Source: Staphylococcus durrellii
Lineage (GTDB): Bacteria; Bacillota; Bacilli; Staphylococcales; Staphylococcaceae
Assembly (NCBI RefSeq): GCF_015594545.1
Contig: NZ_JADIIO010000002.1
Span: forward strand, 1 to 64,000
DNA: 64,000 nt
Direction: 5' to 3'
The notes beneath the pieces were generated by a model. That model saw nothing but the letters and a program-made list of their open reading frames with translations. It did no database searches and had not been told where the DNA came from. Shown one piece after another: positions 32,292 to 41,894 of this stretch (its first letter is position 1; the number at the start of each line of letters is the position of its first letter). Made by a program: the position numbers and the translations under genes.

Positions 32292-33326
32292 TTAACGTTC
32301 CATTTCGCTATCTTTATCATTATCAATAACTTTTGATGCTTGATTAGTTGATTGTGGTTTTTCATATGTTATTTCTCCATTAGTTATCGCCTTATCCTTT
32401 TTTAGCTGTTCGTTCCAATCTTTTGTGTCTTGTGGTAAGTCTATATTTATTTCCCCTTTGTATTCATATTTTTCTAGAAAATTACTTATAAATTGCTTGC
32501 CAGCTTCATCACTATCTACTGCAAAAGTTAAATTCACATTAATATCATCATTGGGAAAGTTATTACGATTATGTTTATATACCTCATTTAAATGCCCTAT
32601 CAATACATTTTCTTTAACACCTGACATTGATGCTACTCTTGTTTGTTCTATACCTTTATGTGCTTCATAATAGCTTAAAGCATCAATAGGAGATTCTGTG
32701 ATAACAAAGTTTTCTATTGGTTTGTTTTTATTTTGTAATACATCAATGTGAAAACCATAGTTTTCTTTTGATCCCTGTACTATTTGTTGGAATTTATTAG
32801 TTGAAGTACCTCTTTTATCTACACCAACAATATTATTATCATTATCTAACCATTTAAATGTTGCATTATTACGTTCGTCTTGACCAATAACACCTGTTTT
32901 GATACCCCAATCAACTAAATTAGGGTGTAACCCTCTTTCTTTTTCTAAATAGGATTTAACTTTATTTGGCTGTTTTTCATCATTAATACTATATTTTAAA
33001 GATTCTGTGTTTTTATTTTCTTTAAGATTACTTCCATCATGTTCATTATATTTTCCATCTACCAACATTTTCATAGCATCTTGAAATTTATAATCAAGAA
33101 CTTCTGTAGCAAATGATATTCCACCACTACCATGTATATTTTGTGAGTTCCAATGGAATGAATTGTTTTTAGCGTCTATAATCATTGAATCATGTTCGTT
33201 ACAGTGATACCATTTAGCCCCATCTTTTGCAAAACTAAATCCATGTTGTTCTCCAATTTCCATTATATCCATGTTGCGTGCTTTCTCTTTATCTTCACTT
33301 GTAAAAACTCTATGATTTTTTGACAT
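32292..33326 (-). CDS. DUF3991/Toprim primase-like protein with -ER tail
   Basis: The 344-residue protein has an N-terminal DUF3991 region (about 100-190: SYLEKERGLHPNLVDWGIKTG) and a Toprim domain with E211 in VITESPIDAL and D271-x-D273 in FAVDSDEAGK, the metal-binding residues of DnaG-like primases and topoisomerases. An N-terminal CHC2-like part has C42. Such proteins prime or stabilise transferred strands in mobile elements. It ends DSEMER, one of five tails of this kind encoded beside oriT. Confidence 0.85.
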   Translation of the reverse strand: MSKNHRVFTSEDKEKARNMDIMEIGEQHGFSFAKDGAKWYHCNEHDSMIIDAKNNSFHWNSQNIHGSGGISFATEVLDYKFQDAMKMLVDGKYNEHDGSNLKENKNTESLKYSINDEKQPNKVKSYLEKERGLHPNLVDWGIKTGVIGQDERNNATFKWLDNDNNIVGVDKRGTSTNKFQQIVQGSKENYGFHIDVLQNKNKPIENFVITESPIDALSYYEAHKGIEQTRVASMSGVKENVLIGHLNEVYKHNRNNFPNDDINVNLTFAVDSDEAGKQFISNFLEKYEYKGEINIDLPQDTKDWNEQLKKDKAITNGEITYEKPQSTNQASKVIDNDKDSEMER

Positions 33327-33339
33327 AATAATTACCTCC

Positions 33340-33371
33340 TAAAAAAGCAACCCTGATATACAGAGTTGCTT
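33340..33371 (-). terminator. Internal terminator or attenuator in the mobilisation operon
   Basis: On the minus strand AAGCAAC / GTTGCTT followed by T6, between the small membrane gene and the Toprim gene. Confidence 0.6.
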
Positions 33372-33423
33372 AAAAATTTTTTATTCAATTTTATTTGTTA
33401 AAACAATAAAGTATCAAATTATC

Positions 33424-33834
33424 TTATATTAGATGTTGGTTTATAAAGTCTTTAGTCACTGATATTGTAATTGTAGAATCATTTTTAATTCTGTCAGTAG
33501 AAATGTTACTTAATTCTTTGATTTTTAAATTTTTTAAATTCGTACTTCTAAGCCTTAAAGAATGCATTATATCAATTTCTTCTCTATTTTCATCTGTTTC
33601 GATTTTTAATTTGTCTGGGTATACTTCTCTGAAAACATCACTATTAAATACAAATTTCAATTCACCAGATTCATCTTTGATTATATGGTTAACATTATAT
33701 AGCACTAAATCTCTATCCAATACTCTCTCATACTTTTCAACGAATTCTTTTGCTCTGTTTACATGTCCTGTATGATTTATATGGTATATGACTTTACCTA
33801 TTATTATAAAAACAATTAAAATAACTCCACTCAT
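33424..33834 (-). CDS. Small membrane-anchored hypothetical protein
   Basis: The 136-residue protein has an N-terminal transmembrane helix (2-18) and a charged soluble part with alternating hydrophobic strands (ESGELKFVFNSDVF, STITISVTKDF). AGAGGTG precedes it. No family recognised. It lies between topB and the Toprim gene. Confidence 0.6.
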   Translation of the reverse strand: MSGVILIVFIIIGKVIYHINHTGHVNRAKEFVEKYERVLDRDLVLYNVNHIIKDESGELKFVFNSDVFREVYPDKLKIETDENREEIDIMHSLRLRSTNLKNLKIKELSNISTDRIKNDSTITISVTKDFINQHLI

Positions 33835-33870
33835 AGTTTAGGCACCTCTACTTTTTATATAATTTTAGCA

Positions 33871-36006
33871 CTAATTAAAACTTAAACCAATTCGTTTAAT
33901 CCCTTTTTCTTTATCATCTTCTAGTTTTAAATAAGCCTCATATGGCTTTCCTGCTTTGCTTTTGAATTTTAGTTTTTGAGAAGTTTTCCCATTTGATATC
34001 AATGCTTTCAACTGTTTATCAGACAGTTTTTTCTTAAAGAAATTTTTAAAGAATATTTGTTCACATTCGTTACATTTGATGACCTTGCCTTTATCTGTAA
34101 GTGTTCCCTTATTACAGTTTGGACATTTCCCTATTTGCTTAGCTTGATTTAATTTATCAGCTTGTACTTGAATGTTAGTATATTCTGATTTTTGATTATG
34201 TTCTTGTAATTCTTTTTCTATAAACTTACTTGTATTTTCTATGAAGCTATCAATTGTAGCTGCACCTTGTCCTATTAATACTAATCTCTTTTCCCATTCT
34301 GCTGTCATTGTTGCACTAGATAATAAACTTCCTTTAATACTTTCACAAAGTAGACGACCTTTATCTGTTATATAGACTTTGTTTTTATTGATAATAATAT
34401 AATTTCTATCTTTTAATGTTTTAATAATACTATCTCTTGTGGCTTCTGTTCCTAATCCTTGTATATCTTTTAGTATTTCTGAATTTTCATCGTCATCAAT
34501 GTTTTTACCACATGTTTTCATCAACGGGATTAATTGTCCTTCTGTATAGTTTGGAGGTTGAGTTGTTGTTCCCTCTTGTGTTTTTATATTAGCATGTACA
34601 TTCTCATTTTTTTCAAGTTGTGGAAGATGTTCTGCTTTATCATCATTTTCTTGTTTTTTCTGTATATTTATATTAAATAACTCTTTCCAGCCATTCTCTA
34701 CTACTTGCTTACCATTAGAATAAAATATTAGACCATTCACATCAGTTTCTACTTTAGTTTCATTGTAAATGTGATCTTCGGCAAACATACTTAAAGTTGT
34801 AGATATAACTTCATTAAGGACATTCTTTTCATCTTCTTTTAAATTCTCAACGACTTCTTTGTTTGGTACTTTAGACGTTGGAATAATAGCATGATGTTCT
34901 TGTACCTTGCTACCATCTACATATTTTTTCCTTGAAGATAAATAATCTTCTTTTGTTTTAAAATTATAGTTATATAAATATTTAAATTCTTCTAAATGTG
35001 TTTTTAAATATTTAAATTCTTCTTCTGTAATTAAGTTGCTATCTGTTCTTGGATAACTTAAAATTTTTCGTTCATATAATACTTGTACAATTTTTTTGGT
35101 TTTTTCAGGACTATATTTATATTTTTTATTTATTGATGATTGTAACGTAGATAACGAATGTAATTTGGGTGATTTTTGATTTTTTTTAATTGTTTCTAAG
35201 TAAGTAATATTACCTTGCTTGCTTTGACTTAAATGATGCTGTTCTTCAAGAAGAAAAATGTCTTTCGCATCTTTTGTTTTAATTTTAGCTTTCCCTTTGT
35301 ATTGTCCGTTATGTGCTTTAAATTCCCCTATTACTTCATAAAATTTTTCGGGTTTAAAACTTTCAATTTCTAGTTGTCTTTCATAGATTAAGTAAAGTGT
35401 GGGTGTCTGTACTCTACCTATAGAAAATGTATCTTTATATCCTTGCTTTTGAAATAGAATTGAATATAGTGGACTTAAATTCATTCCAATTAGATAATCA
35501 CTTATTTGTCTAGCATAGGCTTCTTGATACATCATATAATCTTTTGAATTATTGTTTAAATTTCTAAAGCCTTTAATTATTTCACTAGATACTAATGAGT
35601 TTATCCATAATCTTTGTATTTCTGTTTTTTTAATTCCAGTTTGTTGTAACGTAGAATAAAATATATTACTTCCCTCTCGGTCAATATCAGTTGCATTAAT
35701 TAGTGTATCTGCATCTTTGAAAAGCCCTTTAACAATCTTGAATTGTTTGTTTTTATCTTTATCAATTTTAAATTCAAACTTTTCAGGTTTAAAAGGAAGA
35801 TTTTCAATTTTCCATGTATTTATTGGTGATTTATATTCTTTAGGTAATTTCAGACTAACTAGGTGTCCAAAGCCCCATGTAATTACAGCATTTTGTATAA
35901 CATCGCTATCTTTAACTTTTATATATCCATCATGTTTACTTTTAATTCCTAATGCTTGTGCATAATCTCTAGCTTGTGATGGTTTTTCTGCAAATATAAC
36001 TTTCAT
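33871..36006 (-). CDS. topB: DNA topoisomerase III (type IA)
   Basis: The 711-residue type IA topoisomerase has an N-terminal Toprim domain (E7; D107-I-D109-REG), the catalytic tyrosine Y318 in SYPRTDS, and a C-terminal zinc ribbon (about 638-660: CPNCNKGTLTDKG ... CNECEQIF). Plasmid-borne TopB removes crossovers and ssDNA entanglement and is a standard partner in Gram-positive conjugation clusters. It is in the minus-strand operon downstream of the relaxase. Confidence 0.95.
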   Translation of the reverse strand: MKVIFAEKPSQARDYAQALGIKSKHDGYIKVKDSDVIQNAVITWGFGHLVSLKLPKEYKSPINTWKIENLPFKPEKFEFKIDKDKNKQFKIVKGLFKDADTLINATDIDREGSNIFYSTLQQTGIKKTEIQRLWINSLVSSEIIKGFRNLNNNSKDYMMYQEAYARQISDYLIGMNLSPLYSILFQKQGYKDTFSIGRVQTPTLYLIYERQLEIESFKPEKFYEVIGEFKAHNGQYKGKAKIKTKDAKDIFLLEEQHHLSQSKQGNITYLETIKKNQKSPKLHSLSTLQSSINKKYKYSPEKTKKIVQVLYERKILSYPRTDSNLITEEEFKYLKTHLEEFKYLYNYNFKTKEDYLSSRKKYVDGSKVQEHHAIIPTSKVPNKEVVENLKEDEKNVLNEVISTTLSMFAEDHIYNETKVETDVNGLIFYSNGKQVVENGWKELFNINIQKKQENDDKAEHLPQLEKNENVHANIKTQEGTTTQPPNYTEGQLIPLMKTCGKNIDDDENSEILKDIQGLGTEATRDSIIKTLKDRNYIIINKNKVYITDKGRLLCESIKGSLLSSATMTAEWEKRLVLIGQGAATIDSFIENTSKFIEKELQEHNQKSEYTNIQVQADKLNQAKQIGKCPNCNKGTLTDKGKVIKCNECEQIFFKNFFKKKLSDKQLKALISNGKTSQKLKFKSKAGKPYEAYLKLEDDKEKGIKRIGLSFN

Positions 36007-36050
36007 TTATGCCCCTCTTTTCTTTTAAAAAAAATAAGCCTATAGGCTTT

Positions 36051-37430
36051 TTATCTTTCGAATGCTTCATTTTCTTCTATAAATGGTGGTATTTGTGATT
36101 CTAGCGACGATAAATTACTGTTTTCTGGGGCGTTTCTGGGCGTATTATCTACTTCTTTACTTAAATTTTCTTGTTGTTCTGTTTGCTTATCTTCATTTTC
36201 AATTGCTTGATAAGTTAATTTATTGGAATTTTCATCAAATGTAAAAGTGTAATTATTTGGATTAGTTTCAATTTTATTATAATCTTCGTCATTTACTGAT
36301 ACAGAATAAACTTCTTCGTTAATATTTAGAAATACTTGGTTGTTGTTTACATCTACAATTTCACAATTTGTATTTTTATTCTCTTGGTTTTCATTATCGG
36401 TCGTTTTACCATTAATTTGTTGGAAAACAGGATTCTCTTGTAGTTTATAAGATTCGCTTATTTTTTCATTGCTTTCATTTTCATTTTTATGAGCTTGGCT
36501 AATCGTATCGATTTCATGTGGGTGAAGATTATTCTCCATTTTTTTCACTTCTGTACTAAAGTTATTGTATTGTTCAGTTTCAGGTAATTGAATGGTTTTA
36601 TTGCTATTCAAATGACTAATTCTACTTTCATTCAATTCTTTCATTGGTACGTGATTTTCAATTTCCTGTATTGTGCTTAAAGAAAATTGTTCAATTTGAA
36701 GATTGTTTGTATTATGATTTCGTTCGTAAGGATTACTATAGTCAATCATTGTTTGCGTGTCTTTCATAGAATTATAAATATCAAATACTTGTGATTTATC
36801 ACTATAATCTATATTTTGTTTAAGACCATCAATATTATATATATCCTTATTTTCATTCGATATATCTAGTCGCTGATCTATTTCACTTAATCTATTTGAT
36901 TGGTTGAAATCACGTAACTGATGGATTTGGTTTGATTCGTTAATAGTCTGATGTGCTGTATTCATTAAATCTTGTAAGTTCTCAAACTTATCAGAAATAC
37001 TAGGTTCATCTGTACGTTCAATGGTATTAATTTGCTTTTCTTCATTTAAAAAAATACTTTGCACTTTAGAAAAAGTGTTATCTAGTTTTTCTATTGTTGG
37101 ATTTTCAGTGTTCCAATTTATGAAATCTTTAGCATTTTCTTTAATGGCTTCGGGTGTAAGTGAATGATCTTCAAAAAATTGTTTTACACCTTGAATTTGT
37201 AAGTCTATTTTTTCTTTACTAAATATTCCTTTTAGCCCATTTTTAGTTTGGCTAATATTATTTGGTAAGTTGTTATAATGTTCGTTATCGCCCATTTTTT
37301 CCCTATCTGTTTTAGGTATACGTTTTAAAACTTCTTGTTCTACTTGCTGGGCTATTAGTTCATGTAAATCTTTATTATCAATATCAATACCATACTTATC
37401 TTTTAACATTTCAGAAATTGGTACTTCCAT
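36051..37430 (-). CDS. Large hydrophilic mobilisation-operon protein with -ER tail
   Basis: The 459-residue protein is Asn/Glu/Gln-rich and mostly disordered or coiled. Near the C-terminus (about 375-415) it has the block VYSVSVNDEDYNKIETNPNN, YTFTFDENSNKLTYQ, which recurs in the next gene upstream (37443). It ends NEAFER. No catalytic motif. The gene is 12 bp from its neighbour and looks co-transcribed. The shared tail with the relaxase suggests that it is exported with the DNA; that is inference. Confidence 0.65.
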   Translation of the reverse strand: MEVPISEMLKDKYGIDIDNKDLHELIAQQVEQEVLKRIPKTDREKMGDNEHYNNLPNNISQTKNGLKGIFSKEKIDLQIQGVKQFFEDHSLTPEAIKENAKDFINWNTENPTIEKLDNTFSKVQSIFLNEEKQINTIERTDEPSISDKFENLQDLMNTAHQTINESNQIHQLRDFNQSNRLSEIDQRLDISNENKDIYNIDGLKQNIDYSDKSQVFDIYNSMKDTQTMIDYSNPYERNHNTNNLQIEQFSLSTIQEIENHVPMKELNESRISHLNSNKTIQLPETEQYNNFSTEVKKMENNLHPHEIDTISQAHKNENESNEKISESYKLQENPVFQQINGKTTDNENQENKNTNCEIVDVNNNQVFLNINEEVYSVSVNDEDYNKIETNPNNYTFTFDENSNKLTYQAIENEDKQTEQQENLSKEVDNTPRNAPENSNLSSLESQIPPFIEENEAFER

Positions 37431-37442
37431 AATATCCTCTCC

Positions 37443-38129
37443 TTATCGTTCATTTTCGTTTCCATTTTCTTCTTCAATAATATTGTTTTTTCTATATTGA
37501 GGCGTGTTCTCTAACCCTTGTGATTCATAGCCTACGATTTTTTCTTCTTCATCTTTTGGCTCGTGATAATAAATTTGTTCTGAATGTCTATCAAATGTAA
37601 AATCATATTTGTTTGGATTTTCTAACATATCTAAATAGTCTTGATGAGGTATACTTACTGTGTATTTAGCTTCTTCAGTTTCAAGGTTAATACTTCCATC
37701 TGAAATACTTGTTACATAGCATTGTCTTTCAGGTTGGGTGAAGTCTGTTTGGTTTTCAATAGTCGCAATTTGATACTTATGGTTAATATTATTAAATTCT
37801 TCCTTAGTATTATCATATCCTTGATATATTCTTTCTTCTAATGGGCTATATGAAGCATCAAGAACGCTTAAATCATTTTCATCTTTTAATATTTCTTCCA
37901 TATTCTCTATTGCTTTGATTGAATTGTCTAAACTTTTAAAAGGGTCTGTAATTTGCTTAACATTTTCTTCAACTACATTTTGAACACCCTCATTCAATTG
38001 GCTTTGAATATACTCTTTCTCTTTAGTTTCCTCATTATTTAGTGGTGGCACAGAAAATTCGTTTTTATTAGAAAAAAAATCTCTTAGTAAATATGTTTGA
38101 TATTTTTGGCCTAGTTCATTCTGATTCAT
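37443..38129 (-). CDS. Hydrophilic mobilisation-operon protein with -ER tail
   Basis: The 228-residue, very acidic protein carries the same module as its neighbour (about 155-200: KYTVSIPHQDYLDMLENPNK, YDFTFDRHSEQIYYH) and ends GNENER. No enzyme motif or membrane segment. It lies 8 bp behind the ArdC-like gene. Probably a paralogue of the C-terminal part of the 459-residue protein. Confidence 0.65.
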   Translation of the reverse strand: MNQNELGQKYQTYLLRDFFSNKNEFSVPPLNNEETKEKEYIQSQLNEGVQNVVEENVKQITDPFKSLDNSIKAIENMEEILKDENDLSVLDASYSPLEERIYQGYDNTKEEFNNINHKYQIATIENQTDFTQPERQCYVTSISDGSINLETEEAKYTVSIPHQDYLDMLENPNKYDFTFDRHSEQIYYHEPKDEEEKIVGYESQGLENTPQYRKNNIIEEENGNENER

Positions 38130-38137
38130 AATATCTC

Positions 38138-39472
38138 CTACCTTTCAATTGAATTATCATCATCTTGTATAAATATATTTTCATTGTCTTTAACAATATT
38201 GAGATTTGGTTGTTGAGCAATTTTATCTTGATTCTGTTCTTTATCAACAGCTTTATCGACTGAACTACTTTCTGTTTCACTATAGTCTTTAATATGTTCA
38301 TATAGTGTATCTTGTTTCAAATTCGTTTGGTTTGGTGAATAACTATAATCGAACGATTGAATTACGTTAATAGCATTGTTTTGATGTAATACAAAATTCG
38401 GGCTAATAACTGTATTCATTTCTTGCGATAGATAATTGGCGTCTTGTAAGGTATATAATTGATCTTCTCTTAACATTGAATTATTTTTAACTTCTTCTGG
38501 CTTAATATATGCTCGTTCTGTGTTTTTATTAGCTTCAAAGTATATTTCTTGTGCATCATCGCCATTAATAGCTTTGATTAAGCTGCTTGATGTTTTTTGA
38601 ACGTCCTTCATTAAATCTAGTTTACTTTCATTGTTGAGGTCTTTAGCGTACCCATGCACATAGCCTATAGCCTTATCATCATTCTCTAACCCCATATACT
38701 TACCAACTATTAAAGCTGTCATTTCAGCTTGAAATTCTTTATGTTCAGTTGGCTTATCACCCTGTGTTTGCTTTACTTCTCCGTTGTGCATTATTCCATG
38801 TGCTAATTCATGCACCATTGTAGATACATTTTGTTTTTCCTCATTGTTCTTATTTAATTGAATTACTTTATCACCTTGTTGTGATTCACCATAAAACCCC
38901 TTTGCGCCCTCCATACTATCTTGACTTTGCCTAGTTTCAATACCTAATGAAGTTGCTATATCTTTTAAATTATTCATCTTTTCATCATAGTTAGGTACTT
39001 CACCTAATAATTCTTTATACACTTTAGGATATTCTTCTTTAGGCAAATTTGTTTGTTGAACATCAAATACATTTCCTTTAACAAATGCTACTTGTTTATT
39101 AACTGGTATTTCGTTATTTTTAATTTTTTCCTTTTCTTCTTTTGTTGCTTTATTTATAGGAACAACTTCTTTTTTATCTTGATCGTGCCTTATAAATGTT
39201 TTACGCTCTTGTGGTACTAATATTTTTATAGCTTTTTCACCTTTATTAACATTACAACCTAGCTCTTGCCACTTTTTATAAGGTGCTACGGCTGTTGCGC
39301 CCTCATATTGATTACCAATTAATAATTGATTTCTTGAAGAATATTTATAGAATTGTGATTGAAAATTTAAATATTCATTAATGTTTTCAGGCGATTCAAA
39401 ATAGTTGTCCAACTGATTAAGAGCTTGTTGTGATGTTTCTTTTATGAATGATTCTATGCTTTGTTTTTTCAC
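38138..39472 (-). CDS. ArdC-like antirestriction protein with metalloprotease motif and -ER tail
   Basis: The 444-residue protein has an N-terminal ArdC-type ssDNA-binding domain (about 1-135: YSSRNQLLIGNQ ... KKWQELGCNVNKGEKAIKILVP) and a zinc metalloprotease-like domain with HELAH at 221-225 and EFQAEMTALIVGKYMG. The rest is an Asn/Gln-rich extension ending DDNSIER. ArdC proteins protect entering single strands from restriction, and pSa ArdC is known to travel through the T4SS. Its position beside oriT and the shared tail fit that role. Confidence 0.88.
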   Translation of the reverse strand: MKKQSIESFIKETSQQALNQLDNYFESPENINEYLNFQSQFYKYSSRNQLLIGNQYEGATAVAPYKKWQELGCNVNKGEKAIKILVPQERKTFIRHDQDKKEVVPINKATKEEKEKIKNNEIPVNKQVAFVKGNVFDVQQTNLPKEEYPKVYKELLGEVPNYDEKMNNLKDIATSLGIETRQSQDSMEGAKGFYGESQQGDKVIQLNKNNEEKQNVSTMVHELAHGIMHNGEVKQTQGDKPTEHKEFQAEMTALIVGKYMGLENDDKAIGYVHGYAKDLNNESKLDLMKDVQKTSSSLIKAINGDDAQEIYFEANKNTERAYIKPEEVKNNSMLREDQLYTLQDANYLSQEMNTVISPNFVLHQNNAINVIQSFDYSYSPNQTNLKQDTLYEHIKDYSETESSSVDKAVDKEQNQDKIAQQPNLNIVKDNENIFIQDDDNSIER

Positions 39473-39474
39473 AA

Positions 39475-40035
39475 TTAGTCCTCCTCTGCTAGTTGGTTAC
39501 CTATTTCTAAATCCCCCTCATCGTAGCCCTCTAAATCATTTAGTAGTATCTTTTGCATTTCAGGGCTATAAGAAAAATAGACTTCATCAACACTTTTATT
39601 TTGTTCTGCTTCTACTAATGCATCTTGAATTATATTAAAGTGATTCTGTGTTAAATACACTATTTTTTCTTCACCGTTTTCCGTTTTAATATCTGCATAA
39701 TATAAATTATCTCTAACGTATATAGCTTGAATTTCACATTTTAACTTTGTTGTCGGTTGGTTTTCTATCGCTAAATAGTAATCTGCTACACTATCAATTT
39801 CAGCTTGTTCTTCTATAGATAATTCTGTGTTAAATATTATAATTCCTTTTTGTACATTAATAGTGAATGTAGCATCTTTTTTATTTGCTAGTTGTTGATG
39901 GCATTGGTCAAGTTGTGCTTCTGTTAATTCAAAAATATACTGTGTATCTTCAGTTTCTACAGTTAATTGATTTCCTTCTATACTTACAAATTGTGCTTGT
40001 TCACTACCCTCTAATCTATTCAAAAAATTATCCAT
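39475..40035 (-). CDS. Acidic mobilisation-operon protein
   Basis: The 186-residue, strongly acidic beta-rich protein begins MDNFLNRLEGSEQAQFVSIE. The segments TVETEDTQYIFELTEAQLDQ and ATFTINVQKGIIIF loosely echo the module in the 228- and 459-residue proteins. The start is ATG 40035, 6 bp after GAGGGGG. It ends AEED, without the -ER tail. Function unknown. Confidence 0.6.
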   Translation of the reverse strand: MDNFLNRLEGSEQAQFVSIEGNQLTVETEDTQYIFELTEAQLDQCHQQLANKKDATFTINVQKGIIIFNTELSIEEQAEIDSVADYYLAIENQPTTKLKCEIQAIYVRDNLYYADIKTENGEEKIVYLTQNHFNIIQDALVEAEQNKSVDEVYFSYSPEMQKILLNDLEGYDEGDLEIGNQLAEED

Positions 40036-40051
40036 TATATTCCCCCTCAAT

Positions 40052-40420
40052 TTAGTTTGATAGATGTTTTGTACGTCTAATTTGGATTTTATTCTTTACT
40101 TCTTCACTAGCTTCTTTATACCAATCTGTTGGTTGCGTTTGAGAACTTGTGTTGTTTGTTATTACTAAATCCTTACTTGCAGAATTAGAAAATTCTTCAA
40201 GTATAGAAAGCATTTTATTATTATCGTTAGTAGTTTTTAAAATTTTATCAATCTTTTCTTCGATAGTTTTTTCATTATTAGTTTCTATATTTTCATTAGT
40301 CATGTAATAATCAATTAATGAATCAATAACATTCGAGTAAGAGTCTTTATTATTAATTGATTTTAGTTCTTTTAGTTGTGTTAATGTTTTTTCATCTACT
40401 CTTATTCTGTAACTATTCAT
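40052..40420 (-). CDS. Ribbon-helix-helix DNA-binding protein
   Basis: The 122-residue protein has an N-terminal RHH domain (MNSYRIRVDEKTLTQLKELKSINNKDSYSNVIDSLIDYY in sequence), a charged coiled coil and a basic C-terminus (KNKIQIRRTKHLSN). It is encoded 14 bp behind the relaxase, so an accessory relaxosome protein or operon repressor is likely. Confidence 0.75.
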   Translation of the reverse strand: MNSYRIRVDEKTLTQLKELKSINNKDSYSNVIDSLIDYYMTNENIETNNEKTIEEKIDKILKTTNDNNKMLSILEEFSNSASKDLVITNNTSSQTQPTDWYKEASEEVKNKIQIRRTKHLSN

Positions 40421-40434
40421 ATAATCACCTCTTA

Positions 40435-41601
40435 TTATCTTTCATTAGTTTTATCAATACCAAATTCATAGTCATATTGTTTAATATTCTTGTCTTTATC
40501 AAAATCCGAGCGTAAGTTGTGTTTTAAATTAAATATAGCTGCTGATGTATACATTCTATTATGAAACTCTTGTTTAATATTAGTGTTAGGTTTACTAACT
40601 TTTTTATTTTCTGAATCACCTTTTTTAAATGAAATCTTACCATCATATTCTTTGATTTCTTTTAATATAGTATTACCTGATCTTTGATATAAATCGCTCA
40701 TTTTAGTATCAATATATTGCTTATAGTTTGAATTATCCCCATAAGTTGATTTATAAATTTCCGATTGTTGTTCTAACTTTTTATTAAATTCTTTAAATTC
40801 CTTTGGCTGATATTTTTCTATATACATATTTGTAAATTTATCAATTTCTGGTCTGATATTCTTCATAACATTGTTATTATACTGCCAATTATTTTTGGGT
40901 ATATCTTGTATGGTTTCATGAATTTTTTTGAATTGCTTTTTTAAATTTTTATCATAATTAGGTGAATCTTGTTCTTTAATACCTTTTACAACTCTATCTC
41001 TAATAAATTCATTTATTGCTTTTCTTTCTCCTGATATATCAAATACATCATTAGCAAATGTAGACTTCATATCATCAATTGTAGATTGCTTAACTTTCCC
41101 TCTATCTTTAGAAACATTTTTTTCTACAGTTGCTACATGAATATGAATATTATCTGTATTGTAATGTATTGAAGCACCCCAAGAAGTATTGTTAGATAAT
41201 CCTTCTTTTTTTTCAAATGTTTCCATCATTTTCCTTGTTGCAGTTTTGAATTTTTGTTCATCTAATAATCCAGTTTTTTCATCATAAAGACCTTCTTGAA
41301 CTAAAACACTATTATCAAATGAAATAACATCTTTCCACATTATCCCACCATTTTTTTGTGAATTATTAAAATCTTTACCTAATTTTTCTACCTCACCTTT
41401 ATCCATATGATTTGTTTCATTATTGAACATGTTATCTGTTTTTTCTATATCGAAAACATAACTAATATATATATCATAATTGATTGATTTATCATTTGGA
41501 TTTTTAGCTTCTTCTCTATCCATGTACTTCAAGAAGTTTTTATAATCTTTTTTGTTAGTAGCTTGTTCAAACTGTTTTTTTGTTACAATTTTTGGAGCCA
41601 T
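40435..41601 (-). CDS. smpP: MobP-family relaxase with -ER tail
   Basis: The 388-residue relaxase would nick oriT and pilot the T-strand. Motif III histidines are H146, H153 and H155 in IHYNTDNIHIHVATVEKN. An earlier conserved block lies at 86-106 (GIMWKDVISFDNSVLVQEGL) and a basic helical C-terminal half follows. The layout and the position beside an auxiliary DNA-binding gene and oriT match SmpP of the pWBG749 family. It ends DKTNER. The start ATG 41601 lies 7 bp past the smpO-like stop. Confidence 0.88.
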   Translation of the reverse strand: MAPKIVTKKQFEQATNKKDYKNFLKYMDREEAKNPNDKSINYDIYISYVFDIEKTDNMFNNETNHMDKGEVEKLGKDFNNSQKNGGIMWKDVISFDNSVLVQEGLYDEKTGLLDEQKFKTATRKMMETFEKKEGLSNNTSWGASIHYNTDNIHIHVATVEKNVSKDRGKVKQSTIDDMKSTFANDVFDISGERKAINEFIRDRVVKGIKEQDSPNYDKNLKKQFKKIHETIQDIPKNNWQYNNNVMKNIRPEIDKFTNMYIEKYQPKEFKEFNKKLEQQSEIYKSTYGDNSNYKQYIDTKMSDLYQRSGNTILKEIKEYDGKISFKKGDSENKKVSKPNTNIKQEFHNRMYTSAAIFNLKHNLRSDFDKDKNIKQYDYEFGIDKTNER

Positions 41602-41608
41602 AATTTCA

Positions 41609-41878
41609 TCAACTTTCTTCTTCTAAGTTTTTAAATTTTTCTAAAATTGTATCTGTATTTTTAGTTAATTCTTTTAAAACTTTTAATAGTTGTGTGTTTT
41701 GATGTTTAGTTTCTTCATATAATTTTCTATAGTGATTCAATGGATCTTCTGTTTCTAATAAATTATTTATGTGCTTATTGAATGTTATGTTTTTTTCATT
41801 TGCTATCTGTTCATGTCTATTTTTTACACCAGCATCTATACCCCTAATAGTCATCTTAACACTGTTTTTTTCATTCAT
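41609..41878 (-). CDS. smpO: Auxiliary oriT-binding protein (SmpO-like)
   Basis: The 89-residue protein begins MNEKNSVKMTIRGIDAGVKN and is predicted RHH at the N-terminus (VKMTIRGIDAGVKNRHEQIA) followed by a coiled coil. Its gene lies between oriT and the relaxase, the place of SmpO, which dictates oriT specificity in pWBG749-type plasmids. I chose ATG 41878 because GAGGTG lies 7 bp upstream; longer readings run into oriT. The gene symbol rests on context. Confidence 0.75.
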   Translation of the reverse strand: MNEKNSVKMTIRGIDAGVKNRHEQIANEKNITFNKHINNLLETEDPLNHYRKLYEETKHQNTQLLKVLKELTKNTDTILEKFKNLEEES

Positions 41879-41894
41879 TTTTTTCACCTCATAT

